From assembly GCA_963825505.1 (NCBI GenBank), contig CAWGTL010000014.1, forward strand, positions 124,001 to 188,000: a stretch of DNA of 64,000 nt. Reading direction: 5' to 3'. Below the pieces are notes generated by a model. It made no database searches, had not been told where the DNA came from, and saw nothing but the letters and a program-made list of their open reading frames with translations. Every line of letters starts with the position of its first letter. Position 1 is the stretch's first letter. Of this stretch, positions 8,143 through 15,747 are shown piece by piece. The translations under genes and the position numbers were made by a program. Source of the stretch: JBBQSN01 sp963825505 (lineage in GTDB: Bacteria; Actinomycetota; Actinomycetes; Actinomycetales; CAWJMD01).

Positions 8143-9141
8143 TCAGGCGCCGGCCACCCCGGCCCCGTCGGCGGCAGCCGTGCCCAGCAGGCTCGCGCCG
8201 AGCGCGGTCCGCACGTAGAGCACCTGGCGCCCGGACCGCCACGACCGCACCAGCTCGCAGTCGCGCAGGACGGCGAGGTGCTCGCTGATCGTCGCGGGGC
8301 TCTGCCCGAGCCGGCGGGCCAGCGCCGTGGTCGACATGGGGACGGCGAGCAGCGCCAGGACGCCGGCCCGGGTGCGGCCGAGCAGGACTCCCAGCCCGTC
8401 GGCGGGACCGGCATCGGCTGCCAGGTGGTCCCACACCTCGTCCGACCCCGCGACGGGGTAGACGATCTCGAAGGTGGCCGGTGGGGTGTACGCGAGGGCC
8501 AGCGACGGGCGCGCGAACACCGACGGCACCAGGGTCAGCCGCTCGGCGACCGCGGTGACCTCGTCGTGGGAGGGCTTGTCGACGCGCAGCACGTCGCCGG
8601 AGATCCGCACCTCGGGGTGCATGTCCGTGAACATCGCGCCGATCCCCTCGGCGAGCATCCGGTGCACGCGTGCCGACACGTCGAGCTCGAGGGTGCCCCG
8701 CACCCGGTCCCAGTGCGGCTCCACGACCAGGCGCCAGTACTGCTCGATCTCGTCGGCCACCCTCGCGCCGAAGCCCGGCTCGCTGAGGGCGAGCAGCAGG
8801 ATGTCGGGCAGCGGCCGGCCGTCCCAGGTGTCCTCCAGCTGGGCGCGCGCGACGTCGGGCTCCACCCGCGACAGCTGCTCGAGCTGGTCGTCCATGCTCA
8901 CGTCGGTGCCGACGACGGCGGGCGAGAGCAGGTCGGGGAACCAGCGTCCCGGCGGCAGGAGCGTGAGCAGCAGCCCGAGGTCGACGCGGTCGAGGCGCGG
9001 CCAGGCCCAGTCGCGCCAGGGCGTGTGGTGACGCGGGTCTCCCCGGGTCAGCGTGACGAGGCTGCGCGCGGCCTCTCCCAACGGCGAGAAGCCGAACCGC
9101 ACGCCGCCGAAAGCGGCCGAGGTGAGGTGCAGCTCGATCAC
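8143..9141 (-). CDS. ArsR-type regulator with N-terminal DUF5937-like domain (paralog 1)
   Basis: The protein is about 332 residues. The first 240 or so resemble the DUF5937 type of actinobacterial ArsR regulators: the FGFSPLGEAARS element near the N-terminus and VDKPSHDEV in the middle. The C-terminus is a winged helix, LGRTRAGVLALLAVPMSTTALARRLGQSPATISEHLAVLRDCELVRSWRSGRQVLY. I chose GTG 9141 because TACGTT lies 7 nt upstream on its strand (9149-9154). It lies next to a paralog of the same layout at 9242-10228. The inducer and targets are unknown. Confidence 0.85.
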   Translation of the reverse strand: MIELHLTSAAFGGVRFGFSPLGEAARSLVTLTRGDPRHHTPWRDWAWPRLDRVDLGLLLTLLPPGRWFPDLLSPAVVGTDVSMDDQLEQLSRVEPDVARAQLEDTWDGRPLPDILLLALSEPGFGARVADEIEQYWRLVVEPHWDRVRGTLELDVSARVHRMLAEGIGAMFTDMHPEVRISGDVLRVDKPSHDEVTAVAERLTLVPSVFARPSLALAYTPPATFEIVYPVAGSDEVWDHLAADAGPADGLGVLLGRTRAGVLALLAVPMSTTALARRLGQSPATISEHLAVLRDCELVRSWRSGRQVLYVRTALGASLLGTAAADGAGVAGA

Positions 9142-9241
9142 GCGCCCGAACGTAGGGCTCCCTCGCACGGATGAGGGGGCGTCGGTGTCGTCCTGTCGCC
9201 GAACCGATCTCGTTTCGTGACCTGCGTCGGTCGGCGAGGTC

Positions 9242-10228
9242 CTACACGGAGTGACGGGCGGCCCCGACGAGCGAGGCGGCCAGGGCGGTCTGCTGGTAGA
9301 GCACCGACCTGCCGGAGCGCCACGACCGCACCATGCCGCACTCGCGCAGCACCGCCAGGTGCTGGCTGATCGTCGCCGGGCTCTGGCCCAGCTCGCGCGA
9401 CAGCGAGGTGGTCGACATCGGCGCCGCGAGGCTGGTCAGGACGGTGGCACGGGTACGGCCGAGCAGCGAGCCGAGGTCGTCGCGCGGTGCGCGCTCGCCC
9501 GCGATCCCCTCCCACAGCCGCCCGACGCCCCGCGCCGGGTAGGTGAGCTGGAACGCGCCGGGGGACGAGTGGGCGAGCAGCAGGTGGGGCCAGATGAAGA
9601 CGGCGGGGACCAGCGTGAGGCGCGCGCCCTGGTAGCGCACGTCGTCGTGGTGCGGCTTGTCGATCCGCAGCACGGCGCCGTCGACGCTCACCTCGTGGTG
9701 CAGGTCGGCGAGCAGGTCGAACAACCCGCCGCGCAGGGTCTGCCCGGCACGGTGGGCGACGTCCTCCTCGAGGGCGCCTCGGACCCGCGGCCAGTGCGGG
9801 GCCAGGGCGGCGTCCCAGTACGTCCGCAGCTGGGTCGCCAGCACCTCGCCGAACCGCAGCGGACCGTCCAGGGCGCGGCGCGCGACCTCGGGCAGCGGTC
9901 GCTGGTCCCAGACGCCGGTGAGCTCGGCCTCGGCCTCGGCGTCGTCGACCTCCGCGAGGGCGTCGAGCTGGTCGGCGACGGACACGTCCGGGCCGTCGAC
10001 CACGGGGAAGAGGAAGTCCGGCGCCCACCGGCCGGGCGGGTGCACGGCCTGCAGCAGCGGGACGTCGACGTGACCGACCCGCGGCCGCGCCCAGCGCGCC
10101 CAGGCGGCGTGCGGGTCGGAGCGACCGGCGCACGTGAGCGCCGAGACGCTGCACGCGAGCTCGGACAGCGGCGAGAACGCGAACCGGGTGTTCCCCAGGA
10201 CGTCCACGTTCAGGTCGAGCACGATCAC
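9242..10228 (-). CDS. ArsR-type regulator with N-terminal DUF5937-like domain (paralog 2)
   Basis: This 328-residue protein is a full-length paralog of its neighbour at 8143-9141. Shared blocks include FAFSPLSELACS, PPGRW.PD, RIDKPHHDDV, LTLVPAVF.WP, and the C-terminal winged helix LGRTRATVLTSLAAPMSTTSLSRELGQSPATISQHLAVLRECGMVRSWRSGRSVLY. The GTG at 10228 follows TAGCCT (10236-10241 on the plus strand) after 7 nt, a leaderless arrangement. Each paralog has its own promoter, so this looks like a tandem duplication with separate regulation. Confidence 0.85.
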   Translation of the reverse strand: MIVLDLNVDVLGNTRFAFSPLSELACSVSALTCAGRSDPHAAWARWARPRVGHVDVPLLQAVHPPGRWAPDFLFPVVDGPDVSVADQLDALAEVDDAEAEAELTGVWDQRPLPEVARRALDGPLRFGEVLATQLRTYWDAALAPHWPRVRGALEEDVAHRAGQTLRGGLFDLLADLHHEVSVDGAVLRIDKPHHDDVRYQGARLTLVPAVFIWPHLLLAHSSPGAFQLTYPARGVGRLWEGIAGERAPRDDLGSLLGRTRATVLTSLAAPMSTTSLSRELGQSPATISQHLAVLRECGMVRSWRSGRSVLYQQTALAASLVGAARHSV

Positions 10229-10323
10229 CCACCGCAGGCTAGGCGAGACAGGCCGCACCGTCGGAGCATTCGGTCAGGACCGAAGGGACGGGCGCCGCGG
10301 CGGCGCCGCCGGTCCCGGCCGTG

Positions 10324-10668
10324 TCACCGCAGGTTGAACGGGTGCTGCGGCAGGTGGGGGTGCATGACGTCGTCGACGGTGCGCACCATCGACTGCGCGG
10401 CGTGGACGAACCGGTACCCGTCGGGCGTCAGCGACACCTGGCGACGCGAGCGGTCGAGCAGCCGGAACCCGAGGGTGTGCTCGAGCCGGCTGACCCGCCC
10501 GCTCACCCCCGGCTGCGACAGGTGCAGGAGGCGCGCCGCGGCCGTGAAGCTGCCCTCCTGCACGATGGCGAGGAAGACCACGACCTCCCCCAGCGAGATA
10601 CCGGCCGCGCGGCGCGAGACGCGCTGCAGGGCGTCCTCGAACGACGACTCGATCGGCTGTGCGGTCAT
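10324..10668 (-). CDS. LysR-type HTH protein without effector domain
   Basis: The 114-residue product begins MTAQPIESSFED and has a clear LysR helix-turn-helix, GEVVVFLAIVQEGSFTAAARLLHLSQPGVSGRVSRLEHTLGFRLLDRSRRQVSLTPDG, followed only by a short tail with HPHLPQHPFN. Typical LysR regulators are about 300 residues, so the co-inducer domain is missing. It may be a natural HTH-only regulator, a truncated gene, or a repressor of the divergent binding protein. Inverted repeats lie just upstream at 10692-10723. Confidence 0.75.
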   Translation of the reverse strand: MTAQPIESSFEDALQRVSRRAAGISLGEVVVFLAIVQEGSFTAAARLLHLSQPGVSGRVSRLEHTLGFRLLDRSRRQVSLTPDGYRFVHAAQSMVRTVDDVMHPHLPQHPFNLR

Positions 10669-10691
10669 GCACCGAGGGTCGTGGCGCCGAG

Positions 10692-10723
10692 GGTTGGCCA
10701 CAACCATTCGGGCAGAGTCGAAT
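10692..10723. promoter_or_regulatory. Candidate LysR operators
   Basis: Two adjacent inverted repeats lie 24 bp upstream of the LysR-type start: GGTTG-GCCA-CAACC at 10692-10705 and ATTCG-N8-CGAAT at 10706-10723. The second has the T-N11-A spacing expected of LysR boxes. The assignment is by position and symmetry only. Confidence 0.45.
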
Positions 10724-11057
10724 CCACGGGCCCCACCGCGGTGGACCGCCGGCCGGCGTCCGGCGCCGACCACGCGGGGTGGGCGGCGCCGGGCGTCGAT
10801 CCGTTGCTCCTGCGACCTAGGCAGGGACCCCAGGAGGTATGGCCATGCTGCGCCTGGTCGCGTGCGGCCCGCCACGACCATCGCGAACGGCGAAGGTGCG
10901 ATAGCGATGACAGATGCGTTGAGCATCAACCTATCTCGGCGAGGTAACACGTCCGGCGCTTCGCTTGTCGTGCCGCCGGTGACGCACGACGGTAGGGGCC
11001 GGTCCGGTGCCGCCACACGCTGCCCGGACTCCCTGGAACCCGAACAAGGAGGAACCC
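10724..11057. other. Leader region of the peptide-binding lipoprotein gene with nested inverted repeats
   Basis: No gene is seen in this stretch. A nested hairpin is possible: GATAG (10900-10904) pairs with CTATC (10931-10935), and inside it GATGC (10913-10917) pairs with GCATC (10923-10927). Its AT content is higher than the surroundings. I recognise no known riboswitch. It could be an operator or a leader structure for the gene at 11058. Confidence 0.4.
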
Positions 11058-12758
11058 GTGCGGACTTCACGCAGGTCGGCCGTGCTCGTCACAGGTCTGG
11101 CCGCCACGCTCGCCCTGTCGGCGTGCTCGACGGGCGGGACCGACGACCCGTCGGCGTCCGAGAGCTCGTCCGAGCCGGTCACGCAGGACATCACGATCAC
11201 GGTCGCGCACGAGCAGGAGTTCAACGCCTACAACAACGGGACGGGGGCGGACAACGCGACCAAGAACGCGGTCGTCCTCAACCAGGTGCTGACCACGTTC
11301 TGGGAGTACGGCCCCGACGGCACGGTGCAGCCGAACGAGGAGTTCGGGACGTACGAGAAGACGGCCGACGACCCGCTGACCGTGACGTACACGATCAACC
11401 CGGACGCGGTCTGGTCCGACGGCGAACCGATCGACTGCGACGACGTGGTGCTGGACTGGGCCGCGCAGGCCGGTGTCTACGAGGGCTTCGACCCGGCGGC
11501 GACGACCGGCTACGACCTGATGGAGAAGCCGACCTGCGAGGACGGCGACAAGGAGTTCACGGTCGTCTACACCGACACCTTCTCGGACTGGATCGCCGGC
11601 GTCGGCACGTTCCTGCCGGCGCACGTGGTGGAGCAGAAGTCGGGTGTCGCCGACGTCATCGCGGCGGTGCAGGCCGACGACGCCGCGGCGATGACCGCGG
11701 TCTCGACGTTCTGGAACACCGGATGGCACTTCAACCCCGGCGAGTACGACGCGGCGACCACGCCGTCGTCCGGGCCGTACAGCCTGGCGACCTGGGAGCC
11801 GGGGCAGTCGATCACGCTGACGGCCAACGAGGAGTACTGGGGCACCCCGGCTGCCGCGAAGACCATCGTGGTGCGGTTCATCGAGCAGGAGTCGCAGGCG
11901 CAGGCGCTGCAGAACGGCGACATCCTGATCGCCGAGCCGCAGGCGAACCCCGACGTCCTCGGCCAGCTCGAGGCGATCGGCGACACCGTGACCGTGCAGC
12001 AGGGCGACGAGTTCACCTTCGAGCACCTGGACTTCAACTTCGACACGTTCTTCTCGGACCCGAACCTGCGCAAGGCGTTCGCCCTGTGCGTGCCGCGGGA
12101 CCAGATCATCGAGAACCTGATCCAGCCGGTGAACGCGAACGCGGAGATCCTGCAGTCGCGGTTCCTGCTGCCCTTCCAGCCGGCGTACGCCGACGAGGCG
12201 TCGGGGGTGCAGGACGGCAGCTACGACACCGCCGACATCGCCGCCGCCAAGGAGCTCGTCGACGCCGCCGGCGCCGCGGGCACCGTGGTGCGGATCGGCT
12301 ACCAGACGCCGAACCAGCGGCGCACCAACACCGTCGACCTGATCCGCGCCTCGTGCGACCAGGCCGGCTTCAAGGTCGAGGACGCCGGTCAGGAGGACTT
12401 CTTCGGCAACGGCCTGGACAACGGCAACTTCGACGTCGCCCTGTTCGCGTGGGCCGGTTCGCCGCTCGTCTCCGGCAGCGGTGCGACCTACAGCACCGAC
12501 GGCGGCAACAACAACGGCAACTACACCAACCCGGAGGTCGACACCCTGATGGCCTCGCTCGACGTCACGCCGGACGCCGACGAGCAGGTCCGGATCATCA
12601 CCGAGGTCGACACGATCCTGTGGGACGACCTGGCGACGATCCCGCTGTTCGCCCACCCGGGCATCGTGGCCTTCGACTCCACGGTGGAGAACGTCACCTT
12701 CCAGCCCTCGCAGTCCCAGGTGACCTGGAACATGCAGCGCTGGACCATGGCGAGCTGA
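11058..12758 (+). CDS. ABC transporter substrate-binding lipoprotein, family 5 (peptide/nickel type)
   Basis: The 566-residue protein has a lipoprotein signal peptide with lipobox LSAC at about residues 18-21 and an SBP_bac_5 fold. It begins its mature part with TVAHEQEFNAYNN, then PDAVWSDGEPIDCDDVVLDW, TLTANEEYWG, and FSDPNLRKAFALCVPRDQI. It should bind an oligopeptide or similar solute outside the membrane. GTG 11058 is set by AAGGAGG at 11046-11052. No permease or ATPase genes accompany it, so it must serve a transporter encoded elsewhere or act in sensing. A strong hairpin follows. Confidence 0.9.
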   Translation: MRTSRRSAVLVTGLAATLALSACSTGGTDDPSASESSSEPVTQDITITVAHEQEFNAYNNGTGADNATKNAVVLNQVLTTFWEYGPDGTVQPNEEFGTYEKTADDPLTVTYTINPDAVWSDGEPIDCDDVVLDWAAQAGVYEGFDPAATTGYDLMEKPTCEDGDKEFTVVYTDTFSDWIAGVGTFLPAHVVEQKSGVADVIAAVQADDAAAMTAVSTFWNTGWHFNPGEYDAATTPSSGPYSLATWEPGQSITLTANEEYWGTPAAAKTIVVRFIEQESQAQALQNGDILIAEPQANPDVLGQLEAIGDTVTVQQGDEFTFEHLDFNFDTFFSDPNLRKAFALCVPRDQIIENLIQPVNANAEILQSRFLLPFQPAYADEASGVQDGSYDTADIAAAKELVDAAGAAGTVVRIGYQTPNQRRTNTVDLIRASCDQAGFKVEDAGQEDFFGNGLDNGNFDVALFAWAGSPLVSGSGATYSTDGGNNNGNYTNPEVDTLMASLDVTPDADEQVRIITEVDTILWDDLATIPLFAHPGIVAFDSTVENVTFQPSQSQVTWNMQRWTMAS

Positions 12759-12792
12759 CCCGCCCGGCTGCTCACCGGCGGGCCGTGCGTCG

Positions 12793-12826
12793 ACGGCGCC
12801 CCTCCCCCTCGGGGGAGAGGCGCCGT
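12793..12826 (+). terminator. Terminator of the substrate-binding protein gene
   Basis: A stem of 15 pairs with one mismatch runs from ACGGCGCC (12793-12800) to GGCGCCGT (12819-12826) through CTCCCC and GGGGAG, closing a CTCG tetraloop. It lies 34 nt after the stop at 12758. Confidence 0.75.
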
Positions 12827-12879
12827 GCGCGCGCCCACCCGTGCGCCGCGCCGGGCCCGCGGTGGAGCAGACTGCCGCG

Positions 12880-13749
12880 ATGGCGTGGAGCAGCGTGGGC
12901 CTGGTCGGTGCGGGACCGTGGGTCGACCTGGCGGTGCTGCCCGCACTGACGGCGACGCCCGGCGTCCGGCTCGAACGGGTCTGGGCACGCCGTCCCGAGG
13001 CGGCGGCCGCCGTCGCGGACCGTGCGGGCGCGAGCGCCGTCGCCTCGGCCCAGGAGGCGATGACCGGGGTCGACGTCGTGGCCCTGTGCGTGCCGCCCGA
13101 CGTCCAGGCCTCGTTCCTGCCCGACGCGGTGGCGTCCGGCGCGGCCGTGCTGCTGGAGAAGCCGGTGGCGCGCACCGTCGCGGAGGCCGAGGTGCTGCAC
13201 GGCGCGACCGCACCCGTGCGGGTCCACTACGCGCGGCTGGTCGACGTGCACCTGCGGGAGTGGCTCGACGCGGCGTCGTCGCAGCGGTGGGACGGCGCCG
13301 AGGTGGTGCTGACCAACGGCGCGACGCTGGGCGACGACCCGTTCGGACGCTCGCCGTGGCGCCGCGAACCGCTCGGCGCGCTGTGGGACCTCGGGCCGCA
13401 CGCCCTCGCCTGGCTGCACCTGGTGCTGGGCCCGACCGCCACGGTGGAGGCCCGGCAGGCCGGCCACGAGACGGTGCTCGACACGACCCACGCCAGCGGG
13501 GCGACCGCGCGCACGGTGCTGTCGGTGGCGAGCCCCGAACCGCAGGAGCGGTTCGTCCTGCGCAGCTCCGACGGAGACGCCCAGCCGGCGCCGCAGGAGC
13601 GGCAGACCGGTGCCGAGACGTACGCGGCGCTGCTGGGGTCGGAGACCCTCGACGACACCTCGCCGGCGTGGCGGGCGGTGGCCGACCCGCGGTTCAGCAC
13701 CGCGATCGTCGCCGCCCTGGTGGAGGCGGCGGCTCAGCTCGAGGGCTGA
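12880..13749 (+). CDS. Gfo/Idh/MocA-family NAD(P)-dependent oxidoreductase
   Basis: The 289-residue protein starts with a Rossmann motif, VGLVGAGPWVDLAVLPAL, followed by WARRPEAAAAVAD and the family's VALCVPPDVQASFLPDAVASGAAVLLEKPVART (EKP motif near residue 95), then the C-terminal alpha/beta dimer domain with LWDLGPHALAWLH. Family members oxidise or reduce sugar-type substrates; the substrate here is unknown. I chose ATG 12880 because CAGACT ends 6 nt upstream. Its last 16 bp overlap the end of the convergent aroQ gene. Confidence 0.85.
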   Translation: MAWSSVGLVGAGPWVDLAVLPALTATPGVRLERVWARRPEAAAAVADRAGASAVASAQEAMTGVDVVALCVPPDVQASFLPDAVASGAAVLLEKPVARTVAEAEVLHGATAPVRVHYARLVDVHLREWLDAASSQRWDGAEVVLTNGATLGDDPFGRSPWRREPLGALWDLGPHALAWLHLVLGPTATVEARQAGHETVLDTTHASGATARTVLSVASPEPQERFVLRSSDGDAQPAPQERQTGAETYAALLGSETLDDTSPAWRAVADPRFSTAIVAALVEAAAQLEG

Positions 13750-14177
13750 GCGCGACCGGCGAGCCAGCGCAGCGCGAGGCCGTAGCCCTCGACACCCAGG
13801 CCGGCGACGACGCCGGTGGCGACGGGGGAGACGTAGGAGTGGCGCCGGAACTCCTCACGCGCGTGCACGTTCGAGATGTGCACCTCGACCAGGGGCGCGG
13901 TCAGGGCGGCGCAGGCGTCGCGCAGGGCGACGGAGGTGTGCGTCCACCCGCCGGGGTTGAGCACCACCGGGGTCGAGGCGTCGGCGGCCGCGTGCAGCCA
14001 GCCGAGCATCTCGTGCTCGGCGTCGGTCTGGCGCACCTCCACCTCGAGCCCGAGCTCCTCGCCCTGCGCGCGGCAGGCGGCGGCGAGCTCGTCGTGGGTG
14101 GTGGTGCCGTAGGTCTGCGGCTCGCGGGTGCCGAGGCGTCCGAGGTTGGGCCCGTTGAGCACCAGCACGCGCGTCAT
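13734..14177 (-). CDS. aroQ: Type II 3-dehydroquinate dehydratase
   Basis: AroQ dehydrates 3-dehydroquinate to 3-dehydroshikimate in the shikimate pathway. The 147-residue length is typical. Visible motifs are VLNGPNLGRLGTREPQTYG with the catalytic Tyr, NPGGWTHTSVALRDA, and VEVHISNVHAREEFRRHSYVSPVATGVVAGLG with the catalytic His. GPNLGRLG replaces the more usual GPNLNLLG. The ATG at 14177 directly precedes MTRVLVLNGPN. No other shikimate genes are adjacent. Its 3' end overlaps the convergent oxidoreductase by 16 bp. Confidence 0.93.
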   Translation of the reverse strand: MTRVLVLNGPNLGRLGTREPQTYGTTTHDELAAACRAQGEELGLEVEVRQTDAEHEMLGWLHAAADASTPVVLNPGGWTHTSVALRDACAALTAPLVEVHISNVHAREEFRRHSYVSPVATGVVAGLGVEGYGLALRWLAGRAQPSS

Positions 14178-14235
14178 GCCGCGATCATCGCGCATCGCGC
14201 CCGGATCCCGTCGGTGGCACGTCGCTCGCCCCCCT

Positions 14236-14297
14236 CCGCGAGTGTGAACCAGGCGCTGGACACGCCGCGCGGGTCGCACGCCTCGTTCACACCCGCG
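14236..14297. repeat. Imperfect palindromic element, copy 2
   Basis: This is the second copy of the element at 8066-8125: CCGCGAGTGTGAACCAGGCG on the left, GGGTCGCACGCCTCGTTCAC on the right. It lies downstream of the stop of the minus-strand gene at 14318 and upstream of aroQ, where it could terminate transcription of the former. Confidence 0.65.
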
Positions 14298-14317
14298 GGT
14301 TCGGGGGGAAGCGGCGG

Positions 14318-15094
14318 TCAGCCCTGGTCGGGCTGACCACCGGGCTGCTCACCCTGCTCGCCGGCAGGACCCTGCTCGCGCAGCCGCTGGACGTTCTCCA
14401 GCGCCTCGCGCAGCTGCCCCAGCCACTCGTCGGCGTTCTGCGCCACCAGCGCGACGCACCAGGCCAGTGCCTCGGACCGGCTGCGGGCGACGCCCGAGTC
14501 GATCAGGGTGTCCAGGACCTCGCGCTCGGGCTGGCGCAGCCGCGTCATCACCGGCACGGCCAGCGACGTGAACACCTCGCGGGTGTCCGCGATCTGCGCG
14601 CCCCAGGCGACCTTGCGCCCGTAGCGGGGCTCGGCCTCCTCGGCGATCGCGATCCGCTGCTCGCGGGTCTGCTCGCGCCAGCGGGCGATCCGGCCGAGCC
14701 GGGCCGCCACCGTGGCGCTGTCGTCGCCCTCGACGGCGGTGCCGTCGTCGGGCAGCGTGCCCACGACGAGGATCTCGTCGCGGTCGACGGTGATCTGGGC
14801 GGGACCGGTGAACCAGTCGTCGGGCAGCCGCCCGCCGAACCAGGCCTGCAGGTCCGCTTCGCTCACCGGCGGCACGTCGCGCTCGCGGCCGCGGCCACGA
14901 CCGCGCGGGCCGAACCCGCCCGGGCCGAAGCCGGAGCCGAAGCCGGAGCCGAAGCCGGCGCCGAAGCCCGGGCCGAAGCCCTCGCCCCGTCGCCCGCGGC
15001 CGCCGTGGTGGCCGGAGCGGCCACGGGGACGTCCGGCCTTGGACGGGCCGCGCCCGCCGTCGCCGAACCCAGCGTCCTCGATGAGGAACCTCAT
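14318..15094 (-). CDS. Glycine-rich N-terminus protein with a ribbon-helix-helix-like segment
   Basis: The 258-residue protein starts MRFLIEDAGFGDGG, followed by an Arg/Gly tract and a run of FGxGFG repeats (about residues 39-65), then a conserved part beginning VSEADLQAWFGGRLPDDWF and ending with PEREVLDTLIDSGVARSRSEALAWCVALVAQNADEWL, which resembles a ribbon-helix-helix dimerisation helix pair. I do not know the family's function; a DNA-binding autoregulator is suggested by the tandem ATCATTAC directly upstream. AAAGGAG at 15101-15107 (minus strand) supports the start. The C-terminus is Gln/Gly-rich. Confidence 0.65.
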   Translation of the reverse strand: MRFLIEDAGFGDGGRGPSKAGRPRGRSGHHGGRGRRGEGFGPGFGAGFGSGFGSGFGPGGFGPRGRGRGRERDVPPVSEADLQAWFGGRLPDDWFTGPAQITVDRDEILVVGTLPDDGTAVEGDDSATVAARLGRIARWREQTREQRIAIAEEAEPRYGRKVAWGAQIADTREVFTSLAVPVMTRLRQPEREVLDTLIDSGVARSRSEALAWCVALVAQNADEWLGQLREALENVQRLREQGPAGEQGEQPGGQPDQG

Positions 15095-15109
15095 GATGTT
15101 CTCCTTTCG

Positions 15110-15125
15110 ATCATTACATCATTAC
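15110..15125. promoter_or_regulatory. Tandem ATCATTAC operator
   Basis: Two perfect, contiguous copies of ATCATTAC (15110-15117, 15118-15125) precede the gene ending at 15094 and overlap its leader; ACGTAAC follows. This is the most AT-rich spot in the area. It is probably a binding site, perhaps for the RHH-like protein itself. Confidence 0.55.
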
Positions 15126-15192
15126 ACGTAACGCGAGCAACGTCGAGAGTGTTCCCGGGGCGGTTGCGAGGGCGCTGTGCCACGCTGCCGCG

Positions 15193-15705
15193 ATGGGCGC
15201 GACGGAGCGGAACGAGCAGCAGGACGACGACCGCTCGGGGCGGGACGAGAGCACGCTCGAGCGGTTCGACCGCAACTGGAACGAGCTCCTCCAGGAGCTG
15301 CGGGTGGTGCAGACCGGCGTCCAGCTGCTGACGGCCTTCCTGCTGACGCTCCCCTTCACCCAGCGGTTCGCCGAGCTCGACCAGGTGCACGTGAACCTGT
15401 TCGTGGCGGTCGTGCTGCTCTCGGCCACGGCCACCGGGCTGCTGATCGCGCCGGTGAGCCTGCACCGGCACCTGTTCCGGCAGCGCCGCAAGGACGACCT
15501 GGTGCGGTGGGGGCACCGGCTCGCGATCGCCGGGCTCGCGGTGCTGGGTCTGGCCGTCGCGGGCGTCGTGCTGCTGGTGATGAGCGTGATCATGTCGACG
15601 GGCGTCGCGGCCCTCCTCGCGGGCGCCGTGCTCGCCGGGCTCGTCCTGCTGTGGCTCGTGCTGCCCCTCGTGGTGCGCCACCAGCGTGCGCTGTCGGGTG
15701 GCTGA
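15193..15705 (+). CDS. DUF6328-like integral membrane protein
   Basis: This 170-residue protein has a charged N-terminal segment of about 35 residues (RNWNELLQELRVVQTGVQLL) followed by four hydrophobic helices in two pairs, at about residues 38-60, 68-92, 108-135 and 137-160. The NWNELLQELRVxQTGxQxL signature is that of a small actinobacterial membrane family now called DUF6328, whose function is unknown. CACGCT lies 6 nt before the ATG, as in other leaderless starts here. Confidence 0.78.
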   Translation: MGATERNEQQDDDRSGRDESTLERFDRNWNELLQELRVVQTGVQLLTAFLLTLPFTQRFAELDQVHVNLFVAVVLLSATATGLLIAPVSLHRHLFRQRRKDDLVRWGHRLAIAGLAVLGLAVAGVVLLVMSVIMSTGVAALLAGAVLAGLVLLWLVLPLVVRHQRALSGG

Positions 15706-15747
15706 CCCACGGCCGACCGGCGCTGACCGGCCGCTACGTTCTGACCC

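Noticed and set aside
10706..10728. GTCGAATCC as a tRNA T-loop
   Set aside because: No acceptor, anticodon or D arms can be built around it; it fits an inverted repeat instead. I found no tRNA or rRNA gene in the window.
9251..12949. A 1232-residue open frame on the plus strand across the ArsR paralogs and the binding protein
   Set aside because: It is antisense or out of frame to genes with clear family motifs. Its translation is low-complexity Arg/Gly/Ala, typical of shadow frames in very GC-rich DNA.
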